Assembly (NCBI GenBank): GCA_022559845.1
Contig: CM040120.1
Location: 163,724,334-163,788,333 of the forward strand
Length of the DNA: 64,000 nt
Origin: Amorphophallus konjac
Lineage: Eukaryota > Streptophyta > Magnoliopsida > Alismatales > Araceae
Direction: 5' to 3'
The position numbers and the translations under genes were made by a program. Shown piece by piece: positions 41,801 through 52,876 of the stretch; position 1 is the first letter of the stretch, and each line of letters starts with the position of its first letter. The notes beneath the pieces are model-generated. The model searched no databases. It was given only the letters and a program-made list of their open reading frames with translations, and was not told where the DNA came from.

Positions 41801-42466
41801 CGCCCTGGGGAGGGGCGTGGCTTTCATGATTTTCAGCTGATTTAAATAAAAATGACAGCATGCGAAATAATTCATGAAAATTGTTTAATGGGCATGGAAT
41901 TAATGGAAAATCATAATTTTTGAAGAAGCGACATGCTGCAGGGCGTTTTCATGAAGGTTAATTAATTTTCAGAAAATAAAAGGAATTTACGCCCTGGGTT
42001 AGGGCGTTTCGTTTGAGAATAACGCCCCCTTGGGAGGCGTGTCTTTTCTGAGTTGCAGGTTTCGTGCCCGAGGGCCTTGGAAATTAGGAAAAATAAAAAT
42101 AAAATGAAAATAAAATAAAAAAAATGGGAATGGGGGAAGGGAACCTACCTTTCTGTGCTTCTGGGGTTGTGGTCGAGGCAGCGGCCGTCTGGGCCGCCGG
42201 AGTTGCCCCCGGGGAGCGATCGCCGCCGTGGGCGGCGGTCCGCCGTCTTCTTCTTCTCCATCTTCCTCTTCTTCATCTTCTTCTCCACCCTCGGCCTCTC
42301 CTCCTTCTTCTGTTGCTGCTACTTCGGCCTCGTCGCCGCCGGCCATCGCCGGCTCTTCTTCAAAAGCCACGATGGCGAGCTCCTCCACGGAGATTTCCTC
42401 TTCTTGGGTGTGGGCGGCGTCAAGATCGACTACAACTAGGGCGCTAACTCTTTGGCGTTTGGCCAT
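38863..42466 (-). pseudogene. Antisense gene 1 of C: eight-exon PMD and coiled-coil protein
   Basis: Predicted exons on the minus strand: 42149-42466, 40713-41432, 40474-40638, 40024-40389, 39851-39943, 39621-39764, 39479-39541, 38863-39396. Every intron has GT-AG ends and every junction is phase 0, which I take as strong support. The product is about 800 residues. The N-terminus is acidic (MAKRQRVSALVVVDLDAA). Exon 2 holds a plant mobile domain (SFLMPWGHMVPTLEDVTRIT, GLRVDGEAVSGF). Exon 4 is Trp/Arg-rich, and exons 5-8 form an Arg/Glu-rich coiled coil. In-frame stops lie at TGA 40926-40928, TAG 39753-39755 and TAG 39307-39309, so this copy is inactive. Intron 1 holds about ten of the element's hairpins. 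Antisense extra genes are known in Tat elements; the biological role is unknown. Exon edges may be off by a base. Confidence 0.78.
41520..42050 (+). repeat. Hairpin cluster inside intron 1 of antisense gene 1
   Basis: About ten copies of the ACGCCC/GGGCGT hairpin lie within the intron (41433-42148), and none lies in the neighbouring exons. Spacing is irregular, 30-70 bp, and the T-rich side is again on the plus-strand 3' side. Confidence 0.85.
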
Positions 42467-43131
42467 GGCTAAGATTGAGAGAATGATTGAGAGAATGAGA
42501 GAGAGGAGATTGAGAGAGAGGCTTCAGGGGGGGCTTCGGTTAGGGTTTGCTGGGGAGAAATGAACGGAAGGAGGAAGAAGAAGGGGGCCGATGACTTTTG
42601 GGTTTCGAAAATGAGACACGCCCTTAAGAAAGGCATTTTTAATGGAATTCACGACCGTGCCTTGGGCGTTTTATAGAAATGGACGACGTTGATTAAGGCG
42701 TTAATTTGTTTTGCATGGGGAATGATAACCGTCGTCAGACGCATTGAATGGGCGTTGATTGATGTGTTGGAAGTCATAATTGCTGGCTTAAAGTAACGCC
42801 TCCGTTGACGGCGTGTTATTATTGAGAAGTGACTATGGACAAGGCGTTATTTTTGATGATTCAACGATTATATTCTTTGGGGTTTGAACTTAGTCACGCC
42901 TTGCTTAAAGCCGTTATTTCAAGTCACGCCCACACATGCAGGCGTCAAATGTGGAAGATGGGCCGGTGGAGGCGCCTTGAGGTAAGGCGTTATTTCTTGA
43001 ATTCGCGCCTTTATTTGAGGCGTTATTTGCAACAGAAACGCAGGTTTTGGAAGATTTCGATCATAATCACAGTGGTATTTGGCTCAATCACAAGGGCAAT
43101 CTTTATTATTTTGAAGAAGGAACTACAATGA
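42467..43131. other. Spacer between the two antisense genes of C
   Basis: Holds the presumed 5' flank of antisense gene 1 (near 42467-42600) and the 3' flank of antisense gene 2. It carries about nine ACGCC/GGCGT hairpins between 42612 and 43027. No coding frame is supported. Confidence 0.7.
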
Positions 43132-44560
43132 CTAATGAGCCACTTTGGGCCTTAATTTTCTCAATGAGATTACATAATTTTTCCACTGTTCCTTGTCTTC
43201 ATCCAAGTCTTCCACAGGTTGATGAAGCTTGCTTAGCCTCCACAGAGCTTGAATGGTGATAACCTCCTCACCATCTTTATTACTGCCTAGGTCTCTTGAT
43301 TTGATTGGAGGGAGATGGGAGATGTCTTCTAAGTGTTGCCTTGAAAGTCCAATTTGAGGAAGGCACCTGTGAGAGTTGTACAAAACGAAGTCCGAAGCGC
43401 CAATAAGACGAAGGTCCGTCCCGATGGAGAAGCGTGCACGAAGTTCCTGCATTTTGAATACACCCGGGGCACAAGTAAAGAGATTCTTTGGCATTACCTT
43501 TAAGTGCTTCCTCCAATCCCCTCTCTTCTTGATTTGAGGAATCCGGTTAGTCACTCTATTGCTTATACCTAATGAGCCGGTTATATAGGAGAGTGGGCTC
43601 TTTGAGAAAATTCTTGAGGGTTGTTGGGCTTCGTGGCATGAATCGAATTTGAAGTGTAGATCAACCCAACTTGAGAGTGCTAGCATGCACCCGTAGATGG
43701 GCCTTCCCATGGCCGCCGATGTAAGCCCGCTATAGAGATATGCTAGGATCGCCGGTCCAACTCTTTCTTCTTCCCATAAGCTCACCACTGCACTTATTTG
43801 ACTCTCTTCAAGGAAGTCCTCCGTGGATGGAAACAGTAGTGCGCCTGCTAAGCACACCACGAAGGCCTTTGCTATCTTTTCTATCTCCTCCTCTTCCTTT
43901 GCTTGACCCGCTCTCTTGTACACCCACGAGGCGAGCTTCAAGAGGTTAACTCCTTTAGTGACCTTAATTTGGTTCACTATATTTGGGCTAGGTATTAATG
44001 AGGTTAGCAACTCATGGGAGGAGATTGGCCTTGGCATGATGGCCATCTTTTCTTCTTCTCCATGTTTCATCCTTTTCAAGCCTAGGATCATCTCTACTTC
44101 TTCCAGCAAGATGGTGGCCTCAAATGTGGAAAATAAGAAAGTATGGGTGGAAGGATGCCATGTTTCAATCAATGCTCCTATGGCAGCCCAATGTATGTGG
44201 ATTTGATCATAATGCTTGGCATGGGTTATCAACCCCAAGAGATGCCATCTAGCTACATATACCCTCATATCTGAGGAGAATTTGGAGAGGATGAGGGGTA
44301 ACCACTTGACTTTTATGTATCTTCTAGCTCCTGGAAGGGTTGGGTAATCCTGTGAGAAGAGAATATAACATGCAGTGACAAACATAAGCATATGCAATAT
44401 AAGAGGAGAGTTCGGCGGAAAAGAAAAGAAAAGGAACAGTACAAAAACAAAGAACAGAGGAATATTTTACCTGATTCGAAGCAATTTGGTTGCTTATGTG
44501 CCCTTGTATTTCAGTAATTCTGGGAGTAGAAAGCCTAGGTTTCTTCATCACCCTGTCCAT
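43132..44560 (-). CDS. Antisense gene 2 of C: two-exon PMD-like protein, apparently intact
   Basis: Exon 1 is 44471-44560 (30 codons, MDRVMKKPRLSTPRITEIQG start) and exon 2 is 43132-44349. The intron at 44350-44470 has donor GTAAAA and acceptor CACAG, phase 0. The product is 435 residues with no stop. It resembles a plant mobile domain protein: DMRVYVARWHLLGLITHAK, IHIHWAAIGALIETW, STHTFLFSTFEATILLEEVE, then an all-helical region with SWVDLHFKFDSCHEA and a C-terminal tail. The same exon structure, including intron position, occurs in the split gene at 55198-55299 plus 2155-2613, which supports the model. It is transcribed away from the 3' LTR of C and against pol. Function is unknown. A host PMD gene captured by a retrotransposon is the likely origin, by inference. 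Confidence 0.8.
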
Positions 44561-46032
44561 CACTTTACTGCAGATGAAGAAGAACAGAAGCAGATGAAGA
44601 AGAACAGAAGCAGAAGAAGAAGAAAAAGAAGCAGTTCGGCTGCAGAGAAAAATTTCGATTGGTTTGTGAAAGAAAGCCTTCCTTTTTATAAGGATTTGAA
44701 GAGACCTGAAGAGTCCCGAAGATAGAAGTTTGATTAGGTTAAGGACTGTGTTCTTGATTTAGAAACGGAGGTTCGTGCTGAATTAACGCCTTGTGTAAGG
44801 GCGTTGCTTTTTGATTTGACGACCTGACCAGTGGTCGTGTTTTATGTAACGCCCTTGATGAGGTCGTGTTTCTTCTGAGCTTCCGTTGCTGATTACGCCT
44901 TTGAGTAGGGCGTGTTTTAAATATTAACGACCTATGGTCAGGCGTCTTTCATGCTGTTAACGCCCTGTTCTTAAGCGTGTTTTATTGGCCTACGGATTTT
45001 TGACCTCTCCATACTTTTGATGAATTTAAGTGCTATTATTTTGGTGAAGTTGTTTATGATTAAGCACTTATGTTCATGTCATGTTCTGAATTGATGGATG
45101 AAGGCTAATAAGTTTCAAGTGCAGAAGTTTGCAGGATTCGAGGCATTTGGATCATTCATGGGAGTAACATAGTGCCACCTTGTATCTGTTTCTTGTAAGC
45201 ATTGTTATTATATGATATCTACACTATTATAATATGTCGAGGACCTTGTGGTTCTGGTGAACCTGCAATTTGAGTTCCCCTTCATCAAAAACGATGACGA
45301 TTTCAGGAGAGTCTTGATCACGCGGATAGGCCGTTGAGTTGTTAAAGGTTTGGGACGATGGTTCCACTTTCTGAGTTGATGCGCGGACAAACGGGCTTCG
45401 GCTTAGTGTTAGCTTAGAGATATGGATTCTTGACCAGATCTAAATGGCTTAACAATATTATCCTTGATTTATTTTCTATTTTTAGTTTGTTTTAATCTTT
45501 TCTTTTAGCCCAGCATGCATCATGTAGGACTTTGAGTTTCATGCTGAAAATCTTCATATTATGGCAATAATGAAGTTCACTCGCTCTCGATTGAGTTGAC
45601 TGGAGATATTCCACTTCAAATCAAGTACTTCGTTCTATTTGAAGCCGTTCAGGCTGATTCCTTGAAAGTATCCCTTTTGTTGGATCTCTATCCCAATTCT
45701 CTTTACTTTTCTGCAAAATTTACCTTGGTTGTAGCACGTCCACGTTGGCTGGTAATCGCTCTCCAATGGTCTTTCCCTGTCGTGCCCACGCGCACATCCC
45801 TTTATTTGCTTAGTTTAATCTCCATTTATCCAACAAATCGATGTTTCCTTGGAACCACTCAGAGTTGTTTCACTCAGAATCTTGGAAAGATTTCAAATGC
45901 TTAATGTTCTGAGGCGTGTCACATCACACCTTGGCGTCTCCTTATCAGTTCATTCCACTTCATTTCTTTCATTACACTTCATTCCATTTCCGTCTCACTC
46001 CCTTGTAAAGCAGACGCCAAGGCGGGGCAGCT
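44561..46032. other. Spacer between antisense gene 2 and the 3' LTR of C
   Basis: A purine-rich GAAGAA tract lies at 44570-44640, just upstream of antisense gene 2, and six hairpins at 44780-44985. The promoter of antisense gene 2 must lie here, but I see no clear TATA box. The rest is AT-rich and without a recognisable feature. The polypurine tract of C (CCAAGGCGGGGCAGC, 46018-46032) ends it. Confidence 0.65.
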
Positions 46033-47456
46033 GTAGACACGCCAAAATTGACGTTATGTTGATCAAATCTCACGTCGTTATATAAACGCCCCAAGTGGAC
46101 TTCAATATTCCTATAAAATGAAGTTTTTTCTATTTTTGAGAATTTTATGCATTTTTCCTGCATTTTCGTGATTCACGACCTGAAGAAGGGCGTTATTTTT
46201 AAAAGTAGCGACCTGTCATAGGGCGTTTTCAAAAAAGAGACGACCACAAGAGAGGGCGTCAATTCCTGGTATTATCCGTTAATTTCTGGAATTATCTATT
46301 TTCAAAATAAAAAGCATTTTCTGTGTAACGTCCTACTTCAGGACGTGTTTTTAAGCAACGCCGTTATCTTAGGCGTGTTCCATTAATCTCTAAACAAAGA
46401 AAGTTTTATTTCCAAAATTAAATCCAGGAAGAAACGGCCTTTCCTAGGTCGTGTTTCAAGAAACGCCTTTGTGAAGGTCGTCAATTCTTAAATCGACGCC
46501 CTGTCTTAAGTCGTGTTTCACTCCAGAGTCCTTCCTTTTTCCATCTTTCCCTCACAGTTCCCTGCCATCCATGGGACTCTTGCTCGATCTTGATCCTTCC
46601 TTGGATGCCTCATTACCCGTTCTTATCTTACCTTGTTTGATCACATCCGATTGAGGCTATAAATTGAGGCCTTGATCGATCGTGTAAAAGGTTAATGACT
46701 GAGAACGACTCAGAAGGTGAATGACTCAGAAGGTTTCAAAAGTTTAAGCATTCAAAAGGTCACGAGCAGAGCCTTCTTCGTCCTTTGCTGATTCCCCTCC
46801 GCGTCCTTCGTTGGGCTTCATCCGACTTCATCCATCTACTTCCATCATATTCATCCGGTTTTCCCTTTACTGTCGCCAGGGACAGCAGGGTTTCTCAACT
46901 TTTCATCTGTTTGTTTTACTTCATTCATACCACTCCATTCATCATATCCATTCATCCTTCATATTTATTCACGTTTTACTTCATTCATACCACTCCATTC
47001 ATCATATCCATTCATCCTTCGTATTTATTCACATTTTGTTGCATTTTTATCATCATACTCCCCCTCCCTTAAGTCTTATTAAGGGGGTTTAAAAACAACC
47101 AAAAAATAAGGTGCGCATGTGCCTTTCTTTCTTTCATTATTACACGTCTATTTGGATAGATACTACTTCATTTGGGCTGATCCCTCTCTTCTTGTTTGTT
47201 TTTTTTTTATTGTCCATTTTGCAAGGTAATCAACCAAGAAAACCCACTTCATCGGCCGGCCGATTGAAGTTGGAGGAAGAAATCCACATCCATCCCGCAT
47301 CCCAATTTCCACCAGGTACACGCGATCTCCTTTTCTTCTTATTGAGGTAATCCCTCTGGCGATCACAACTCCCCTTTAAGCACCTCGTGCTATTTTTATT
47401 GCATCTTATGCATTTTATTTTTTCATTCCTAAGTGAGGATTTTAATCCGATCTACA
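46033..47456 (+). repeat. 3' LTR of element C
   Basis: 1424 bp, nearly identical to 26065-27429 apart from a direct duplication of 59 bp within about 46913-47031 (TTTACTTCATTCATACCACT unit). It is followed by the GAATA target duplication. It carries the same hairpins and a TATAAATT at 46658-46665. Confidence 0.93.
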
Positions 47457-47729
47457 GAATACAGACTGATCAGCTAAACAAGAATAGAATATTAGACATC
47501 AAACAATCAAATCAACATGACTTTCTCAATTCAGTTCTGAAGGTAAATCACTTACCTGCTTTACCAGATTGATTTATTTTTACCCTTGGTGTTGCATCAG
47601 ATTTTTTTACAAGGCCTCCAATTTCTTTCAGCTCTTAGGATTTTGGCCCTGCCTCTTGTCATATGCCTGAAGTAGCTTTTTCTGTTTCATCAGTTTGTTC
47701 CCGGCTACCAGACATACCTGCAAACACAC
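47457..47729 (-). other. Element O sequence downstream of gag
   Basis: Continues the internal region of O after the gag stop. No protease, integrase or RT motif follows, unlike in autonomous copia elements where pol would begin here. Confidence 0.7.
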
Positions 47730-50200
47730 TTAGGGAGCAGGTTTTGGAACCCAAGATATTTTGGGCCCCAAGACAAAAACAGACATTTGAGATTGAAAAC
47801 ATGACAACAGCTGTTTAGGGATCCACATTTGTGTAAAGGTGGAAGGTTTGGTGGATTCTACAGCTTGAGAGTTCTTTTTGTTATTTTTCTTTTTCTCAGC
47901 ACCAACATGTTTAGTTTTCTTTTTTTGGTGCTTTGATGGTTGTTGTGTAGTCCTGGCATTCATTTTATTAAAAACATTTTTGTTTTTCTGCCAGTGCCTT
48001 GGCCTATGAATGTACTGGAAGTTGTGGCCCAAATTGGTCCTAGGCTGACCAAAAAACCCTTGGTGACTAGGACTCCATGTCCTAAAATGACTATCCCATC
48101 TCCTAGTTGGCTGAGGTCTATAGGGCTGATACCAAGTGGGGAAATTCTGATACCTAGACCTCATGTATGCAGGGTTCCACCCAAACCTATTAAGTGGTTG
48201 AGGATGAATGTTATGACAGATTTGGGCTCTAGGGAAATAGGGATGAGCAAATGGGTTCCTAGCTGCACTTGGTCTCCCTGCCACCTTTGACCCTATGGGT
48301 TTCTGAACTGACTTATATTGGGTCTTTTTCTGAGCAGTTGATGGTGATGGAGACTTAGCAGCCTTGGGCTGGGGTTTTGATGTGCTAGCTTGTTGACCCC
48401 TAGCCTTGGACTTAACCTTCGAAGAAGAGCATGCAGCTCTAGGCTCTACAACTTTCTGCTTTCCCTTGTCCTTAGCACTGGACACTTTTGATTTAACATT
48501 ATTGAAAGCAGATTTTTCATTGACCATTTTTATAAGTGGTCCACTATTCTTTTCTCCCACAAATGAAATAGTTTTCAATTCAAAGCTCTTTTTAGCTGAG
48601 GGATTAAAGCCGAGACCCTCCTTTCTGAAATTAACTTTTGACCCTAGCAGGGCATTTAGATTTTCTGTTCCTTGGGTCATGCTTTCAATGATTTTCATTT
48701 TGTCAGAATTTTCATTTTCCAGATTTTCAATAGTTTTCTTCAATTCAACATTCATTGACAAGACAGCCTCATATTTTTCATTTGAAATCTTAATTTCTTT
48801 TTCAGACTTCTGAATTTTCAATTTTAATTCATCAACAACATTTTTCAGCAATTCTTTTTCTTTCCTACAATCAATCACAACATGCTTTAATTCATCAAAC
48901 TTAGAACATGCATTTTTCAATTTGTCATTCTCTGATTGTAAGCATGCAACTTTATCAGAAAGAGTTTTATCATTAACCAGAGAGTTCATTTTCTTCTTCA
49001 AGAGTCTGTTTTCCTTCCTAATATCATTAGCTTTATCTAACAGATCTTCATAAGCATCAGCCCAATCAGAAATAGTGTAATGTTCGAAAAGGGATGATAC
49101 CTGATCAGACACTTCTTCTTCTTCTCCATTCCTGGCCATCAAGCAGATGTCCTTTTCTGATTTTCCACTATCTGAGGAAGTGCTCAGCGTGCCTTCTTCC
49201 TCATCACTCCATGTACTGACCATGGCCTTTCCCTTTGGCGCTTTCTTCCATGGTCTTCCTTTCATTTTATGTAACTCTGGACAATCAACCTTCATATGAC
49301 CTGTCTTCCTGCAATGATAACACGCATTAACATCAGATTTTTCAGCAGGGTTAAATTTATACCTGTTTTGCTTCCTGCTGTGATATTTTCTGTAGAGATT
49401 CTTCCCTTCTCTTTTAAGAAATCTACTGAACCTTTTTGTGATCATAGCTATTTCATCCTTTTCAAGATCTGATCCAGATGAACTCCGATCACTGGATGAT
49501 CTACTGCTGCTGGACTGTTTTGAGCAGCTATGCTTGGCCTTCATAGCAATAGGCTTCCTGTTTTCGAGCTCTTCAGCTTGTAGTAAATTCATCTCGTATG
49601 CCATCAAGGAACCTATCAGCTCATTGGGTTTCATCTTTTGTAAATCTTTTGACTCCTCAACCACAGTTGCTTTAGTATGCCATATAGGAGTCAACGATCG
49701 AAGGATCTTCCTTACAACTTCATGATTAGTATAACTCTTTCCCAGATTTCTTAGACCATTTGTGATGATGGTCAGACGAGCATACATTTTGGTCACTGTC
49801 TCACCAGGCTTCATCGAAATGCTTCATACTTTGACACTAGCATATTTGCCCTCGTCTCTCTCACTTCAGATGTTCCCTCATAGATAACTTCGAGGGTATC
49901 CCACATCTCCTTCGCTGTCTTGCAGGATGACACTCTGTCAAATTCAGAGGGATGGAGTGCACACTGAATGGCGTTGATAGCGCTCCAATTCAGAGTATAT
50001 CTCCGGACTTCTTCTCTGGTCCATAATTCCTCATTCTCATGTAGCTCATAAGGACCTTTGCTCACAATTTTCCATACCTCGTAATCTTTGGCTCTGAGGA
50101 AGACCTGCATTCGATTCATCCAATATGGGAAGTTGGAACCATCGAAGAATGGTGGCTTCGTAGTGGAATGACCCTCTGCTGTTAGCCCTCTAGCATCCAT
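47730..50200 (-). pseudogene. Gag of element O (one frameshift)
   Basis: Starts at ATG 50198-50200 (MDARGLTAEGHS), 40 bp downstream of the primer site. The first 128 codons carry the DUF4219/UBN2-type N-terminus (PPFFDGSNFPYWMNRMQVFL, EMWDTLEVIYEGTSEVRE). A one-base deletion at 49811-49814 makes TGA overlap the next ATG. The second frame of 694 codons continues the UBN2 core (MYARLTIITNGLRNLGKSYT), an intact CCHC knuckle (CYHCRKTGHMKVDC), a long Lys/Glu coiled coil, and a basic Tyr/Trp/Pro-rich tail ending SWVPKPAP. That ending is where copia Gag normally runs into protease; here the frame stops. Gag would assemble the particle. Apart from one indel the gene is open, which is better than any pol here. 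Confidence 0.88.
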
Positions 50201-50241
50201 GGCCGATCCTCTTTAGGATGTTAGTCCTGCACAAAGAGTTA

Positions 50242-50254
50242 GGCTCTGATACCA
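50242..50254 (-). promoter_or_regulatory. Primer binding site of element O
   Basis: The minus strand reads TGGTATCAGAGCC, complementary to initiator tRNA-Met, two bases from the LTR edge at 50257. Confidence 0.92.
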
Positions 50255-51092
50255 ATTGTTGGGACGCTAAAGGGTGATCTAGAGCGGGGTGAATAGATCA
50301 ATCACCCGTTAAAAATTTACTACAGTAGAATCAAATGGCGAATGAAAACTTCTACTGAACAGATAGTGGGCACAATGCGAAAACCACCCAGAACAGATGA
50401 AGAACCGTCCTAAGCAAACATCTACTGCGCAAAGATAGAAATATAGAATCTAAGCAAACCAAAAAATAATCACACAGTAGACAAAGGTTTTTAGGTGGTT
50501 CGGTCCTCCAGACCTACATCCACCCCACACTCAACCCGAGTGTGGCTTACTGCTGACTCACAGCTTGAACCGCTGGGCCTCACAGCTTGCCTACAACCCG
50601 TTGAGCCTCACAGCTTGCTGTCCGAGGTACTCACCTCGCCTGCTGAGCCTCACAGCTTGCTGTCCAGAGGAATCCTCCTCTGCAAAACCCGATGGGCAAT
50701 ACAGCTTAGCCGTCCAGTGGAATCCACCACTGCAAGTGCTGCCACACAGCTTGAACACAAGAGTTTCAAAAAAAAATAAAACAAAAGACAAACAAAAGAT
50801 AAAAGGAAATGTATCCCTGCAGGGAATATAGCTCAACCAAGTGAGCAACCTCGGATCTGGTTTTGAACCAAAGATCTGAGGAACGAACTCCTTCTCTCTC
50901 TCTCTTCTTCTTCTCTTCACACTCTGCTCGAGCTCTCTATCTCTCACTTTTTTTCTTCTGCTTCTTCTCTCTTTCTTTTCTTCTTCTGCTCTTTTCTCTG
51001 GATCAAACAGCTCTCTATTCTTTCTCTCTGCTTCTGCTCTTCTGCTTCTCACCTTCTGCTTCGATCAGTCTTCATATGTGGACGAAGGCTTC

Positions 51093-51100
51093 CTTTTATA
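51093..51100 (-). promoter_or_regulatory. TATA box in the O 5' LTR
   Basis: TATAAAAG on the minus strand. This copy would drive the gag transcript toward 50200. It lies about 150 bp downstream of the repeated-motif array in element orientation. Confidence 0.65.
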
Positions 51101-51259
51101 AGCAGTCACAGCAGGAGCAGCACTGGGCGCGTGTCTTCCACATTTCCTGCCCAAGTGTTTTGGCCACGTGTCATCCTGTCAGCCCTTCCAGCCTCGGATC
51201 ACGTGCCCCTTCATTAAGCTTCACGAACAGAGCCTGTCAGACAGAGAATTATCAGTTTA

Positions 51260-52855
51260 ATGTCGACACATTGTTTAGACTTCGTTCGATGCATCAAGCA
51301 ATGTGTAGACTTGATAATACGAAGACAATGTATAGACTTTGCAGTGTATGCAGTGATGCACAAGATGAAGTATGCACAATGGCTGTGTGGACTTGGCGTT
51401 CTGAACAGTGTACACACTTGCTACGAAGAAGAGTGCCCAAAAGCAGTGCATGGACTTAACGTGAATGCAATGCAGACACAAGAGTGTATAGACTTATTGA
51501 ATGCGATGCACACACACAGAGTGTGTAGACTTGATGACCAATGCATTCCAAGCAGACCCTGTACAGACTTCAATGATGAAGCACACGATGCAATGTGAAG
51601 ACTTTGAAGAACATATGCTGTATAGACTTCGAATCAATAGTTGCACGATGTACATACATACTCGGTGTACATACTTCCTATATGCTCAAGACTATGCACA
51701 ACGAATGTATATACTTGCTGTAAGGGATGTGCAGACTTGATAAATGAACCAATGTATAGACTTAGACAGTCTTGCTAACATGCATGAACAAATGGCATTG
51801 TATATACTTGGCCAATGCAACGATGTACAGACTTGCACAGCTCCAGCTACAGTGCAATATATGGACATGAAGAATGATGCATGTAACGGATGTATAGACT
51901 TTGCAATGTTCAACTGAGATGGAAGATGAGACGGACGGCTGTAAAGACTTTCCACCAAGACGATGCATGAGACGCTAAACAGCCAAGACTGTATAGTCTT
52001 CTAAATGTAGACGAACGATGTATAGACTTGCCAAGGGAAAGACTGTACAGACTTGAGCAAAGCAAAGCAATTGAATGTATAGACTTCACGATGTGTAGAC
52101 TTGCAAGTGCAACGTAGGTAAAATCACCAGTGTACAGACTTGCTAGTTGCAACGTAGGTAAAATATACCAATGTGTAGACTTGCATGAGACGGTGAATGA
52201 GACGATGAAGTCTGTACAGACTTTAATAGTGAGACACTGGATGCTATACATACTTGAAGATAATGCATGCTTCAATGTGTAGACTTCGCATATGCATAAG
52301 ACGCTAATTGAGACGGTCCAGTGTATATACTTATGCTGTGCTACAAGATGGTAGTGTACACACTTGGTGTCCACTTGAGACGCTCAGGGCGATGGTGAGC
52401 AATGTACAGACTTGCTGAAGTGAACGCATGAACAGTCTGCAAACAGTGCAATGTATAGACTTTACATATACACTGGCTGTATAGACTTGCCAATGTATAG
52501 ACTTTAAGTCCAATGCAAAAGGCTGTACAGACTTCATGAACAATGCATGATTGTACTGGATGATTTATAGACTTAGCCTATGCAGACCAGTCCGATGTAT
52601 AGACTTCATGAACAATGCATGAATGTATAGACTTGCCATGTCTGCCCCAATAGCGATGTATGAACTTACACAGTTAAAGGATGTATAGACTTATGTTCTA
52701 AATGATGCACAAACACAACACAAGATAATGTATAGACATTGAGTGTGTAGACTTGTGTGTGTGCAGTGTGTAGACCTGTGTGTGTGTGCATTGTGTAGAC
52801 TTGATGCACTGACTGTACACACTTAAGAAAGCGCGATGTATAGACATGCGAATTT
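51260..52855 (-). repeat. AAGTCTATACA motif array in U3 of O (5' LTR copy)
   Basis: The same array as at 3620-5215, with scattered substitutions in individual motifs between the two LTRs (for example TGTATAGACTT against TGTTTAGACTT in the first copy). It shows that the array existed in the element before insertion. Confidence 0.85.
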
Positions 52856-52876
52856 GGGGGGTCGACCCATCTAAGT

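Larger units (their letters stand above)
26065..47456 (+). mobile_element. Element C: Ogre/Tat-like gypsy retrotransposon with two antisense genes
   Basis: Inserted in element O with target duplication GAATA (26060-26064 and 47457-47461). LTRs of 1365 and 1424 bp start TGTAGACA and end CGATCTACA. The order is LTR, primer site, a long repeat-rich leader, gag-protease with a G-patch segment, RT, RNase H, integrase, an A-rich repeat, an eight-exon antisense gene, a two-exon antisense gene, polypurine tract and LTR. At 21.4 kb it matches the giant Ogre-like elements of the Tat lineage. The gag-pol carries at least seven stops and frame changes, mostly explicable by C-to-T changes, so it is silent or dependent on others. 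Dozens of short hairpins are spread through the non-coding parts. Confidence 0.92.

Noticed and set aside
26200..46515. Hairpins followed by T runs as intrinsic terminators
   Set aside because: Rho-independent termination is bacterial; the likeness is formal and all other evidence is eukaryotic.
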